NCBI GenBank assembly: GCA_049841275.1
Contig: JASGDN010000072.1
Location: 44,178-108,177, forward strand
From: JASGDN01 sp049841275
GTDB taxonomy: Bacteria > Chloroflexota > Chloroflexia > Thermomicrobiales > UBA6265
Length of the DNA: 64,000 bases
Reading direction: 5' to 3'
The notes under the pieces were generated by a model, which saw only the letters and a program-made list of their open reading frames with translations, was not told the DNA's origin and made no database searches. Both the position numbers and the translations under genes were made by a program. This document shows, piece by piece, positions 8,428-16,110 of this stretch; position 1 is the stretch's first letter; the number at the start of each line of letters is the position of its first letter.

Positions 8428-8435
8428 CGTGCCCT

Positions 8436-10079
8436 CTACACCGGCGTCGCCACCGGAGAGGCAGAGGGCGTTGCCACCGGCGTCAGGCCCAGCTCCTTCG
8501 TGATCTCGGCGGCACTCCGCAAGGCCAGCGCGGCGATCGTCAGCGTCGGATTCGCGGTTCCGGTCGTCGGGAAGAGGCCAGATCCCGCAAGGTAGAGGTT
8601 CGGGTGGTCATGCGTTCGCCCGAACCCGTCCGTGACCGATGTAGCCGGATCGTCGCCCATGCGCACCGTTCCCATCAGGTGCCCGACACCACCCAATTCC
8701 TCGGTATGAACGATGTCCGTGGCGCCGACCGCCGCCAGCATCTTGTCGTGAAGCTCCTTCGCGGCCTTCCAGCCGCCCATCACGTAATCGTCATACGAGT
8801 ACGTCAGCTTCGGACGCGGAATCCCGAGCGCGTCGACCTGCGTTTCGTCAACGGTCACGCGGTTGTTCTCGTCCGGCAGCTGCTCGATCATGCTGGCCAG
8901 CCGCACCTGATACGGCGCAACCTTCGCGATCTCGCTGAACAGCGCCACCCCAACCTTGCCCTGGGCGATCAAGTTCCCCGCAGTCGTCATCGGGCTGCCG
9001 ACGCTGTGCGAGACCTGCAACCGGATCGCCGCACGTTCGCTCCGGAAGTCGCCCTCCCGCACCGAGTCGATCCCGGAAAGCTGGAGCGGCCCACGATACC
9101 CGGCATAGGGCTTCGGCACCACGGCGCTGACGCGCGCCTCCGGATGATCGGCGAGATGGCGGCCAACCTGGTCGCTCGAATTGGCGACCCCGTTTTGGCT
9201 GTATTCGCCCTTGGAGATCAGCAGCAGCTTCGGTGTCTCGATCCCGTTCGCAGCAACCACGAAGAGCTTCGCCGTCACATCGTGCGATGCGCCGTCCTGG
9301 TCCTTGTACTGCACCTTGCTGATGGCGCCGTCGCTGCCAGCCACGACGTTGTAGACCACCGCGTTCTCGGTGATCTCCACCCCAGCCTTCTCGGCAAGGT
9401 CGAGATGATGCGTGGCGTCGTATTTCGCCTGCACGGGACAGACCGGGATGCAGGTCGCGTTGCCGCAGCACTGCGATCGGCCCTGGTAACCGGGTTCGGC
9501 GTTGCGCGCCTGCGGGGTCTGGAGGAGTTCCAGCCCGAGCGTCTTCGCCGCTTCCTGGAACATCTTGTCACCGGAGGCAAACGGCAAACCCGGCATGGGA
9601 TAGTCCGCGCTGCGTGGCGAGCCGTCGTTGTGCTCGCTGTTACCGGAGACGCCAAGTTCGTGCTCGGCATCGACGTACCACGGCTCCAGGTCGTCGTACG
9701 AGATCGGCCAGTCGACGCCGACACCGAAATGCGTCTGCATCTCGAAGTCGCTCGGCAGCAGGCGCGGGCAATTCCCGAGCCAGTGCCAGGTCGTGCCGCC
9801 GACGCGGCGCTCGTAGTCGCTGGAGAACTTCACCGGGCCGGCCTGCACGTAGTAGTAGTCGAGGTCGGACGTCGTCGGTTGCGGCGCCCATTCCGGACTC
9901 TCGTAGGCGTAGACACCAGACCGATACCGTTCGACCGCCGCCACGCGGTCGGTACGCGGCCCGGCCTCAAGGATGCGCACCTTCGCGCCCGCCGCGACGA
10001 GACGGGCGGCGATCAATGCTCCCGCCACTCCCGAGCCAACGATGACGACATCCGCATCCAGTTTCCCATTCGATTCCAT
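8436..10079 (-). CDS. GMC-type flavoprotein dehydrogenase, large subunit
   Basis: A 547-aa FAD enzyme of the GMC superfamily, closest in layout to the large subunits of membrane-linked sugar and alcohol dehydrogenases (gluconate, fructose and sorbitol dehydrogenases). FAD-binding VVIVGSGVAG is at residue 11. A cysteine cluster CCGNATCIPVCP near residue 203 resembles the [3Fe-4S] site of such subunits. The active-site His is in VGHLMGTVRMG near 465, and the C-terminal GTANPTLTIAALALR is typical. SD AGAGGAG precedes the ATG. It has no export signal of its own and probably leaves the cell folded with the Tat-bearing small subunit encoded 47 nt upstream. No cytochrome subunit is adjacent. Confidence 0.85.
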   Translation of the reverse strand: MESNGKLDADVVIVGSGVAGALIAARLVAAGAKVRILEAGPRTDRVAAVERYRSGVYAYESPEWAPQPTTSDLDYYYVQAGPVKFSSDYERRVGGTTWHWLGNCPRLLPSDFEMQTHFGVGVDWPISYDDLEPWYVDAEHELGVSGNSEHNDGSPRSADYPMPGLPFASGDKMFQEAAKTLGLELLQTPQARNAEPGYQGRSQCCGNATCIPVCPVQAKYDATHHLDLAEKAGVEITENAVVYNVVAGSDGAISKVQYKDQDGASHDVTAKLFVVAANGIETPKLLLISKGEYSQNGVANSSDQVGRHLADHPEARVSAVVPKPYAGYRGPLQLSGIDSVREGDFRSERAAIRLQVSHSVGSPMTTAGNLIAQGKVGVALFSEIAKVAPYQVRLASMIEQLPDENNRVTVDETQVDALGIPRPKLTYSYDDYVMGGWKAAKELHDKMLAAVGATDIVHTEELGGVGHLMGTVRMGDDPATSVTDGFGRTHDHPNLYLAGSGLFPTTGTANPTLTIAALALRSAAEITKELGLTPVATPSASPVATPV

Positions 10080-10126
10080 CGTACGCTCCTCTTATCCAAA
10101 CCCCGGCACACCCACAGAACGACGAA

Positions 10127-10621
10127 TCAGGACGGCATCACATCCGCCGCCCAGTACCCGAACGCCTTGCAAAGCGTTGGTTGCGTCATGTACGGCAGCG
10201 CCTGCCATGACACGAACGAGAAGAAGATGCCTGCCCGGTTCGGCGCCGGTTTCCCGTTGAACTGTCCCTGATACCAGTACGAAAGGATGTTCGCCGCCAC
10301 CGCCTGCGCATCGGCGGACGCCGCCTGCAACGCCTCGGGCGTCATGTCCGTAATGGCAGCAAGTTCGGCGATGGCCGCCTCACTGCCCGGCTCCCCGGCA
10401 AGCAGATCGACCAGCGGCGGCACCGCCGCTTCATCGAGCGTGCCACCGCCGACCACCGCCTGCGACACCCGCAGGACCGTGGAGGCATCGAGCGAAGCTG
10501 GACTCGCTGCCGGGGTTGCCTGCGCTGCAGCCGTCATCGGCAACGCCATGCCCAGGCCCGCAGCCGTCGTTCCGGCAATCAGCCGCCTCCGCGAAAGGCC
10601 TGTCTCCCCACGCGACACCAT
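10127..10621 (-). CDS. Tat-exported small subunit of a GMC dehydrogenase
   Basis: A 164-aa protein that opens with a twin-arginine signal (SRRRLIAGTTAAGLGMALP) and an Ala/Thr/Pro linker, then a helical domain ending in GRAGIFFSFVSWQALPYM and an aromatic tail. This matches the small subunits of sugar dehydrogenase complexes (FAD-SLDH type), which escort the large subunit through the Tat pore. I chose the ATG at 10621 because AGGAGG lies 6 nt before it. It heads a two-gene operon with the GMC gene. The complex should oxidise a sugar or alcohol outside the membrane and feed electrons to the respiratory chain. Confidence 0.75.
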   Translation of the reverse strand: MVSRGETGLSRRRLIAGTTAAGLGMALPMTAAAQATPAASPASLDASTVLRVSQAVVGGGTLDEAAVPPLVDLLAGEPGSEAAIAELAAITDMTPEALQAASADAQAVAANILSYWYQGQFNGKPAPNRAGIFFSFVSWQALPYMTQPTLCKAFGYWAADVMPS

Positions 10622-10951
10622 GGCACCCTCCTGTTCCCACAATCCGACACTGTTTGCATATAAGACGCATTGTCATCATACCTTACCCGGAAGCAACGCA
10701 CGCCTCCCCATCAACATATCTGCCCGGATAGGTCTGTTCAGATCGAAAATTCGCGATACACTGCACGCGATCGTTCATACGATCGTGGTTGCGGCCAAAG
10801 GACGCTGTCCGACACGCATCGCCGGCGATCTCCTACGGGCATCGTTCGTGCGATCTGTCGCCCGCGCCGTCAACCCTGGCCCGACCTGTCCGTTGCCGGG
10901 CTGGACCGTGCAGACGCCGGCATTCCTGCCACACGTCGACAGGAACGACTC
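10622..10951. other. divergent intergenic region
   Basis: About 330 bases between the divergent GMC operon and the VTT gene. It must hold both promoters. The bases nearest the GMC side are A/T-rich (TTATAT on the minus strand near 10660). CGATCGT-TCAT-ACGATCG (10768-10785) is a neat inverted repeat that could be an operator. No gene seen. Confidence 0.4.
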
Positions 10952-11638
10952 GTGACCCGGAGATACACGCTGATCGCGCTGGCGATCGCGGCGTTCGTCC
11001 TCGTCAGCTTTCTCATCGTCGAAGCACTCGGCATTCCGCTCCTCGCCGATCCCTCCGACCAGCTCGGTCGTGGCGGTATTGGTGCGGCGATGCTGGGGGT
11101 CGGCCTGTTGCTGGTGGACGTCCTCCTGCCGGTGCCGTCCAGCCTCGTGATGACAGCCCAGGGCGCACTTTTCGGAATCGTGCTCGGCACGACGCTCTCG
11201 ATGATCGGCAGCGTCGGTGCGGCGCTCGTCGGCTTCGCGATCGGGCGGAAGGGTATGCGGTTCATCGCCCGCTTCGTCTCACCGGAGGAACAGGCGGCGT
11301 CCAACCGCCTGCTCGAACGTTGGGGACCGCTCGCGCTGATCGTCACCCGCCCGGTGCCGATCCTGGCCGAAACGACGGCGATCATGGCCGGCGCATCCAC
11401 GCTCGGGTGGGGCAAGGCGACGATCGGCATCGTCGTTGGGGCCTTCCCGGCGGCGTTGATCTACGCGATCGCGGGCTCCTACGCCACGAGTGTGGCAAGC
11501 GGGATGCTGGTCTTCGTACTCGTCATCGTGCTGGCAGGCGCCTTCTGGTTGATTGGCTGGTTTGTGGAACAGCGGTTCCTGATGCCGCGACGGGCGCACC
11601 AGGAATCGGGTACGTATCAGGAACACGCAGAAAGGTAA
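10952..11638 (+). CDS. VTT (DedA/TVP38-like) membrane protein
   Basis: A 228-aa inner membrane protein with about five hydrophobic segments. The core resembles the VTT/SNARE-associated domain: a reentrant stretch around LLPVPSSLVMTAQGALFG, then GSVGAALVGFAIGRKG, then TRPVPILAETTAIMAG, where proline-rich loops face each other. Such proteins are thought to flip or scramble lipids or aid envelope homeostasis. GTG start with AGGAACG 8 nt upstream; upstream in-frame sequence is not coding-like. It ends 5 nt before the propeller gene, so the two probably share a transcript. Confidence 0.75.
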   Translation: MTRRYTLIALAIAAFVLVSFLIVEALGIPLLADPSDQLGRGGIGAAMLGVGLLLVDVLLPVPSSLVMTAQGALFGIVLGTTLSMIGSVGAALVGFAIGRKGMRFIARFVSPEEQAASNRLLERWGPLALIVTRPVPILAETTAIMAGASTLGWGKATIGIVVGAFPAALIYAIAGSYATSVASGMLVFVLVIVLAGAFWLIGWFVEQRFLMPRRAHQESGTYQEHAER

Positions 11639-11643
11639 GTATC

Positions 11644-12990
11644 GTGTCGATCTCCACTCCCAAGACTGGCTGGCAGGAGAAGTACTCCTCCGCAGAACTC
11701 GGCCCGGTCGAGAAGATCGCCGGCGGGTTCAACTTCCCGTCCAGCCTCGCCTTCGATGACGAGGGCAACGCCTACATCGGCGAGACGGGCATCGGCTTCG
11801 GTAAGACGGAGCGCGGCGGCAAGGTCTGGAAGCTGACGCCGAACGGCGAGCGGTCCCTCGTCGTGGAGGGCCTCGGCCATCCGCTGACGGGCGTCACCTT
11901 CCACGATGGCTCGCTCTGGGTCTCGCAGGGGTCCAATCCGGGACGCATCACCCGCGTCGAGCTGGATGGCACTTGGAAGGACGTCCTGAACGAGTTGCCG
12001 GGCGGCGGCAACTACCACACCGGTGAAGTCGCCTTCGGCCCAGACGGCAAGATGTACTGGGGCCAAGGCGCGATGACCAACACCGGCATCGTCGGTCTCG
12101 ACGCCCTCATCATGGGCTGGCTGAAGAAGCTGCCGCACAGTGTCGACATCCCCGGCTACGACATCGTGCTGAACGATGTCCGCGTCGAGACGACCGATCC
12201 GTTCAAGAAGGACGATCCGGACGCCCGCCTCATCACCGGCCCGTACTCCCAGTTCGGCGAGACGGTCGAGCAGGGCACGGTCGTGAAGGCCGGGAACCCG
12301 GCCACCTCGGCCATCCACCGCGCCAATCCGGACGGCACCGACATCGAGATGGTCGCCTGGGGCATCCGCAACGCCTTCGGCCTGCGTTTCCTGCCAGACG
12401 GCCGCCTGCTCGCGATGGACCAGGGCGCCGACGACCGTGGCAGCCGCCCGGTCGCCAATGTTCCGGACTATCTCTGGGAGGTGAAGGAAGGCAAGTGGTA
12501 CGGCTGGCCGGACTTCATGGGCGCCGATCCGATCACCTCGGATCGCTTCATCCCCCTCACCGGCGACCGCCCGACCTTCATCATCGCCAACCACGATGAG
12601 CTGCCGGAGCGCGAGGCGCCGCTCGTCGAGTTCGAGACGCACACCGCTTCCACCAAGTTCGACGTCGATCCGTCCTCGAACGGCGGCATCCTCGTCGCGG
12701 CCCTCTTCGGTGACGAGACGCCGATGACCGCTGCGGCCGGCCACCCGACCGTCGGCCGCGCGCTGGTGCTCGTTCGCACGAGCGACTGGAAGCAGCACAT
12801 CCTCCTCACGGAGGGTATGCACCGCCCGATTGATGTCCGCTTCAACCCGAAGGACGGCTCCCTCTGGATCGTCGACTTCGGCGCGTTCGAGATGGAAGGG
12901 CGCTCCAGCGGCGTCGAGGTCGTCTCGGAGGCAGGGTCCGGCGGTGTCTACCGCGTGGCGAAGCTGCCGGAGTTCCCGGCCGACATCTAG
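11644..12990 (+). CDS. glucose/sorbosone-dehydrogenase-like beta-propeller protein
   Basis: A 448-aa six-bladed propeller of the PQQ-dependent sugar dehydrogenase-like fold, with repeated Asp-Gly turns (LAFDDEGNAYIGE, VAFGPDGKMYWGQ, FLPDGRLLAMDQG, FNPKDGSLWIVDFG). The segment WGIRNAFGLRF near residue 240 is the typical arginine-containing motif of the family. It lacks a recognisable signal peptide, which is unusual because most relatives are exported; either the start is wrong or it acts inside the cell. GTG start, SD-like AAAGG 11 nt upstream. It follows the VTT gene closely and ends at a strong hairpin. Substrate unknown. Confidence 0.75.
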   Translation: MSISTPKTGWQEKYSSAELGPVEKIAGGFNFPSSLAFDDEGNAYIGETGIGFGKTERGGKVWKLTPNGERSLVVEGLGHPLTGVTFHDGSLWVSQGSNPGRITRVELDGTWKDVLNELPGGGNYHTGEVAFGPDGKMYWGQGAMTNTGIVGLDALIMGWLKKLPHSVDIPGYDIVLNDVRVETTDPFKKDDPDARLITGPYSQFGETVEQGTVVKAGNPATSAIHRANPDGTDIEMVAWGIRNAFGLRFLPDGRLLAMDQGADDRGSRPVANVPDYLWEVKEGKWYGWPDFMGADPITSDRFIPLTGDRPTFIIANHDELPEREAPLVEFETHTASTKFDVDPSSNGGILVAALFGDETPMTAAAGHPTVGRALVLVRTSDWKQHILLTEGMHRPIDVRFNPKDGSLWIVDFGAFEMEGRSSGVEVVSEAGSGGVYRVAKLPEFPADI

Positions 12991-13016
12991 CCCACCGATC
13001 CGGCATCGGAACCACG

Positions 13017-13051
13017 CGAACCGGGGATGCGATGATCGCATCCCCGGTTCG
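13017..13051 (+). terminator. 16-bp hairpin after the propeller gene
   Basis: CGAACCGGGGATGCGA and its exact complement flank TGA, followed by a short U-containing run (TCTTGTG). This is a good terminator for the VTT-propeller operon. Confidence 0.75.
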
Positions 13052-13101
13052 TCTTGTGCGATCATTCGCCTCCACGTTTCGTCGCAGGGAGGCACTCCGG
13101 C

Positions 13102-13845
13102 ATGCAATCGGACCACGGCGCAATCGTTCCGATCGGCGATACCCGGCTCTGGATCACGACATCCGGAGCTGGTGATCCTCTCGTGCTCACCAACGGCGGC
13201 GCGGGCTGTTGCGACTACCTCGGTCTCGTTGCCACAATGATCGAGGACCTCGGTCAGGTCGTCCGCTGGGAGGCGCGTGGGTGTGGTCGAAGTGCGACCG
13301 ACGATCCGACCCGCTACGACCTGCTCACCACCGTCCGCGACCTCGACACCATTCGCGCGCACCTCGGATTCGAGCGCTGGATCGTCGGCGGGCACTCCCA
13401 CGGCGCGCTGATCTCGCTCGTCTATGCCCTCGAATACCCGGAACGCACGCGAGGGATCCTCTACATCGCCGGAGCAGGCATCCAGAACGACCGCAGCTGG
13501 AGCGAGGCCTACCATCGTGGCAAGGACGAAGGCCGGGAACGCGAACTCGACTACACCTTCCCAGCCAATATGGAGGTCAACCGCGTTGGTAACCTCAGCG
13601 CCCGCGCCTACTTCCGGCAACCGGACATCCTGCGCCGGATCGCCGATCTGCGCGCACCGATGGTCGCGATTCAGGCCGGCGGCGATATCCGCCCGAACTG
13701 GCCTGCCGAGCAGGTCGTCCGCCTGATGCCGGATGCCCGTCTGGAAACCATCCCGGACGCCGATCACAATCTCTGGCTGACGCATCCGAACGAACTCCGC
13801 GCCGCCCTCCGGGATGCTGTCATCTCGCTCATGGAGACGCCGTGA
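13102..13845 (+). CDS. alpha/beta hydrolase (proline iminopeptidase-like)
   Basis: A 247-aa soluble hydrolase. The oxyanion-hole strand reads LTNGGAGCCDY near residue 31. The nucleophile elbow is GGHSHGALISL near 94, with Ser inside GxSxG, and the catalytic His lies in DADHNLW near 222. WEARGCGRS resembles the D-x-R-G-x-G-x-S strand of proline iminopeptidase and epoxide hydrolase relatives. ATG chosen for AGGGAGG 10 nt upstream. Its last 4 nt overlap the start of the kinase gene (GTGA), so translation is probably coupled. Substrate unknown. Confidence 0.8.
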   Translation: MQSDHGAIVPIGDTRLWITTSGAGDPLVLTNGGAGCCDYLGLVATMIEDLGQVVRWEARGCGRSATDDPTRYDLLTTVRDLDTIRAHLGFERWIVGGHSHGALISLVYALEYPERTRGILYIAGAGIQNDRSWSEAYHRGKDEGRERELDYTFPANMEVNRVGNLSARAYFRQPDILRRIADLRAPMVAIQAGGDIRPNWPAEQVVRLMPDARLETIPDADHNLWLTHPNELRAALRDAVISLMETP

Positions 13846-14804
13846 CCAATTCCGCCCTCGACATCTCGTCCGACCGCCTGCACACCGCCGTCACCCGGAT
13901 CGTGGGCGGCGACATCCAGGACCTCGCGCCACTCGGGTCGGGCGCATGGTCGCGCGCGTTCGGCTTCACGCATGGGGAGACCGCGCTCGTCGTCCGCATC
14001 GGCAAGCACGTCGACGATTTCCAGCGCGATCGCCTCACGGCAGGCTTCACGACCGACTGTATGCCCATTCCGAAGGTGCTCGCCATCGAGCCCGTGCCGG
14101 AGATCGGCGACGGACTCTTCGCCTGCATCTCGACCCGAGCCGAAGGAACCTTCATCGATGCCCTCGACGAGGCCGAGATGCGCGCCCTGCTGCCGTCACT
14201 GCTCGCGACCTTTGATGCCATGCGGGAAGCCGACCTCTCCCGCACGACCGGATACGGCGGCTGGGATGTGACCGGGAACGCCCCGCATGCGACCTGGCGG
14301 AACGCCCTGCTCGATGTTGCCGTGGACCATCCGGAGGGGCGCGGCCACGGCTGGCTGCGCAAGCTGGAAGCATCGCGCTTCGGCCTCGACGCCTGGCGCA
14401 TCCTGCTCGACCGGCTCGAAACGTCGCTGAAGGCGGTCGACGCAGCGGAGATCGAGGTCGGACGCCACCTCATCCACAGCGACATGCTGAACTTCAACGT
14501 CTTCTGCGATCCGGACGAGCACCGCATCTCCGCCCTCTTCGATTGGGGCTGCGCGATGACCGGCGACCCGCTCTACGACCTCGCCTGGTTCGCATACTGG
14601 CAGCCCTGGTACCCGGCGTGGGAATCCATCGACTTCGTGAGCGCCGTCCGGGATCATCTCACGCGGACCGGTGTCGTCCCCGCGTTCGCCGAACGCCTCC
14701 GCGCCTGCACGCTGCACATCGCCCTTGGCGACCTCGCTTACAGCGCCTCCATCGACCGCTGGGACGACCTGGACCACAAGGTCGCCCGTGCCCTCCACGT
14801 CTGA
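13842..14804 (+). CDS. aminoglycoside phosphotransferase (APH)-family kinase
   Basis: A 320-aa kinase-like fold. The ATP lid region LGSGAWSRAFGF is near residue 28 and the nucleotide-contacting Lys/Arg strand is ALVVRIGKH. The catalytic loop HSDMLNFNVF near 207 is the Brenner-type HxDxxxxN motif, and the metal-binding Asp follows in ALFDWGCAMTGDPLYDLAW near 227. Family members phosphorylate aminoglycosides, macrolides, sugars or amino alcohols, so resistance is possible but not shown. GTG start overlaps the hydrolase stop. The gene ends about 95 nt before the ArsR gene. Confidence 0.8.
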   Translation: MTNSALDISSDRLHTAVTRIVGGDIQDLAPLGSGAWSRAFGFTHGETALVVRIGKHVDDFQRDRLTAGFTTDCMPIPKVLAIEPVPEIGDGLFACISTRAEGTFIDALDEAEMRALLPSLLATFDAMREADLSRTTGYGGWDVTGNAPHATWRNALLDVAVDHPEGRGHGWLRKLEASRFGLDAWRILLDRLETSLKAVDAAEIEVGRHLIHSDMLNFNVFCDPDEHRISALFDWGCAMTGDPLYDLAWFAYWQPWYPAWESIDFVSAVRDHLTRTGVVPAFAERLRACTLHIALGDLAYSASIDRWDDLDHKVARALHV

Positions 14805-14864
14805 CCAATTCCGACATTCGGCACTGGATGGTCTCCTCGTACATGGACAAATGCTACATATTCA

Positions 14865-14893
14865 TTGACACATATATAATCCATGAGTAATAT
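14865..14893 (+). promoter_or_regulatory. promoter of the ArsR/SRPBCC operon (leaderless)
   Basis: TTGACA, a 17-nt spacer and TAATAT match the sigma70-type consensus well. The -10 box ends 6 nt before the ATG at 14900, so transcription should begin at or next to the start codon. No SD precedes that ATG. The A/T-rich run stands out sharply from the surrounding G/C-rich DNA. Confidence 0.7.
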
Positions 14894-14899
14894 ATAGTC

Positions 14900-15232
14900 A
14901 TGCAAGCGACCTTTGACGTGCTCGTCGATCCGCACCGCCGCCAGATCCTGTCACTCCTGCGCGACCGGCCGCATGCCGTGGGCGAACTCGTGGAACGCAC
15001 CGGATTGAGCCAGCCGGGAGTCTCCCGGCACCTGCGCGTCCTGCGCGAGACCGGATTCGTTTCTGTCGTGCAGAAGGGACAATCCCGTGTCTACCAACTT
15101 GAGCGCATGCAGTTTGCCGAGCTCGACCGTTGGCTTGATGACTATCGTCGTCTCTGGTCGCATGCCTTCGACACACTGGGCAAGGTGCTCGACACCCCCC
15201 AGCCAATCACCGACGAGGAGACCGATTCATGA
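14900..15232 (+). CDS. ArsR-family winged-helix regulator
   Basis: A 110-aa repressor-type protein. The winged helix runs VLVDPHRRQILSLLRDRPHAVGELVERTGLSQPGVSRHLRVL, with the recognition helix at SQPGVSRHLRVLRE and the wing at SVVQKGQSRVYQL. No metal-sensing cysteines are present, so it belongs to the non-metal group often paired with SRPBCC proteins. The ATG lacks an SD and lies where transcription should start, pointing to a leaderless mRNA. Its stop overlaps the next gene's ATG by 4 nt. It probably represses its own operon. Confidence 0.85.
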   Translation: MQATFDVLVDPHRRQILSLLRDRPHAVGELVERTGLSQPGVSRHLRVLRETGFVSVVQKGQSRVYQLERMQFAELDRWLDDYRRLWSHAFDTLGKVLDTPQPITDEETDS

Positions 15233-15798
15233 CGGAAGACACGGCCACAGCCACGACGCAGAATACGGACATGGCACGCTTCCCACTGGGCACACTGAAG
15301 CAGCAGGGCGACGATCGCTTCACGCTCACATTCATACGGGACTTTCCACACCCGATCGTTCAGGTCTGGGAGGCGATCACGAATCCCGCAATGACCATTC
15401 GTTGGTGGGCGGAGACGCGAATCGACCTGCGTCCCGGCGGGCAGTTCGATGCCCGCTGGTTGAACAGCGACGACGGCAAGCCGCGACACTGGACGACCGG
15501 AATCGTCCAGCGTCTCGATCCGCCACGGTTGATCGAACACACCAACTCCGATCATGGGCTGCTCCGCTGGGAACTCGCGGAGACCTCCCCATCCTCGACC
15601 CGCCTTACCTTCACGAATGAGTTCACCGGCGAGGCCAAGTGGGTGCCGATGTCATTGGCGGGCTGGCACGTCCACCTCGATCACCTCGCGGAGGCACTCG
15701 TCGGAAAGGCGGTGGACTGGCCGGCGTGGTATCTGGACTTCCTGCCCGCGTGGCAGTCGCTCAACGACACCTATATCGAGGTGTCCCACGCGGAGTGA
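15229..15798 (+). CDS. SRPBCC (AHSA1/START-like) ligand-binding protein
   Basis: A 189-aa helix-grip protein. The first strand and helix FTLTFIRDFPHPIVQVWEAI, then IRWWAETRIDLRPGGQF, then LTFTNEFTGEAKWVPMSLAGWHVHLDHLAEAL are typical of AHSA1-like domains fused or paired with ArsR regulators. The pocket should bind a small hydrophobic ligand. Coupled translation with the ArsR gene (ATGA overlap) suggests that the two form a sensing or detoxification module. A similar but damaged pair lies near 28.1-28.8 kb on the other strand. Confidence 0.8.
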   Translation: MTEDTATATTQNTDMARFPLGTLKQQGDDRFTLTFIRDFPHPIVQVWEAITNPAMTIRWWAETRIDLRPGGQFDARWLNSDDGKPRHWTTGIVQRLDPPRLIEHTNSDHGLLRWELAETSPSSTRLTFTNEFTGEAKWVPMSLAGWHVHLDHLAEALVGKAVDWPAWYLDFLPAWQSLNDTYIEVSHAE

Positions 15799-15823
15799 TC
15801 CGATCCGGGATCTCACGATACGC

Positions 15824-15857
15824 CCGACAGCCTGCGGATCGATCCGCAGGCTGTCGG
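15824..15857. terminator. perfect 34-bp palindrome after the SRPBCC gene
   Basis: CCGACAGCCTGCGGATC is directly followed by its exact reverse complement with no loop bases. It lies 25 nt past the SRPBCC stop and most likely acts as a terminator. The central GCGGATCGATCCGC also forms the core of the palindrome near 59180. The rest of the gap up to 16110 shows no gene. Confidence 0.7.
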
Positions 15858-16110
15858 TTACAGCAGAATCCAGAATGATGGCCACGCATGCGACATCGTG
15901 GCGTGTAGGGGCGATCCTTGTGGGTCGGCAACCCGCTCGTATCCTGCTGCAGTGAGCGCACAAATCAGGACCGTTTCGTACCGGAATGCAGGCTATGCTC
16001 GCGGTATCGACCTGCCCACGGTCCCACCGCGGAGAACGCCTGTGCCAACCGTCCCTTCCCGACCCACCCGCGCGCCGCAGTCCCGCCAACATGGGAATCC
16101 GGAGGCGCCG

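Noticed and set aside
13842..14804. Calling the kinase a specific aminoglycoside resistance gene
   Set aside because: Only the generic APH fold motifs can be seen; sequence alone does not separate resistance enzymes from metabolic kinases.
14865..14880. TTGACA followed 4 nt later by TATAAT as one promoter
   Set aside because: The spacing is far too short. The TTGACA pairs properly with TAATAT at 14888 after 17 nt.
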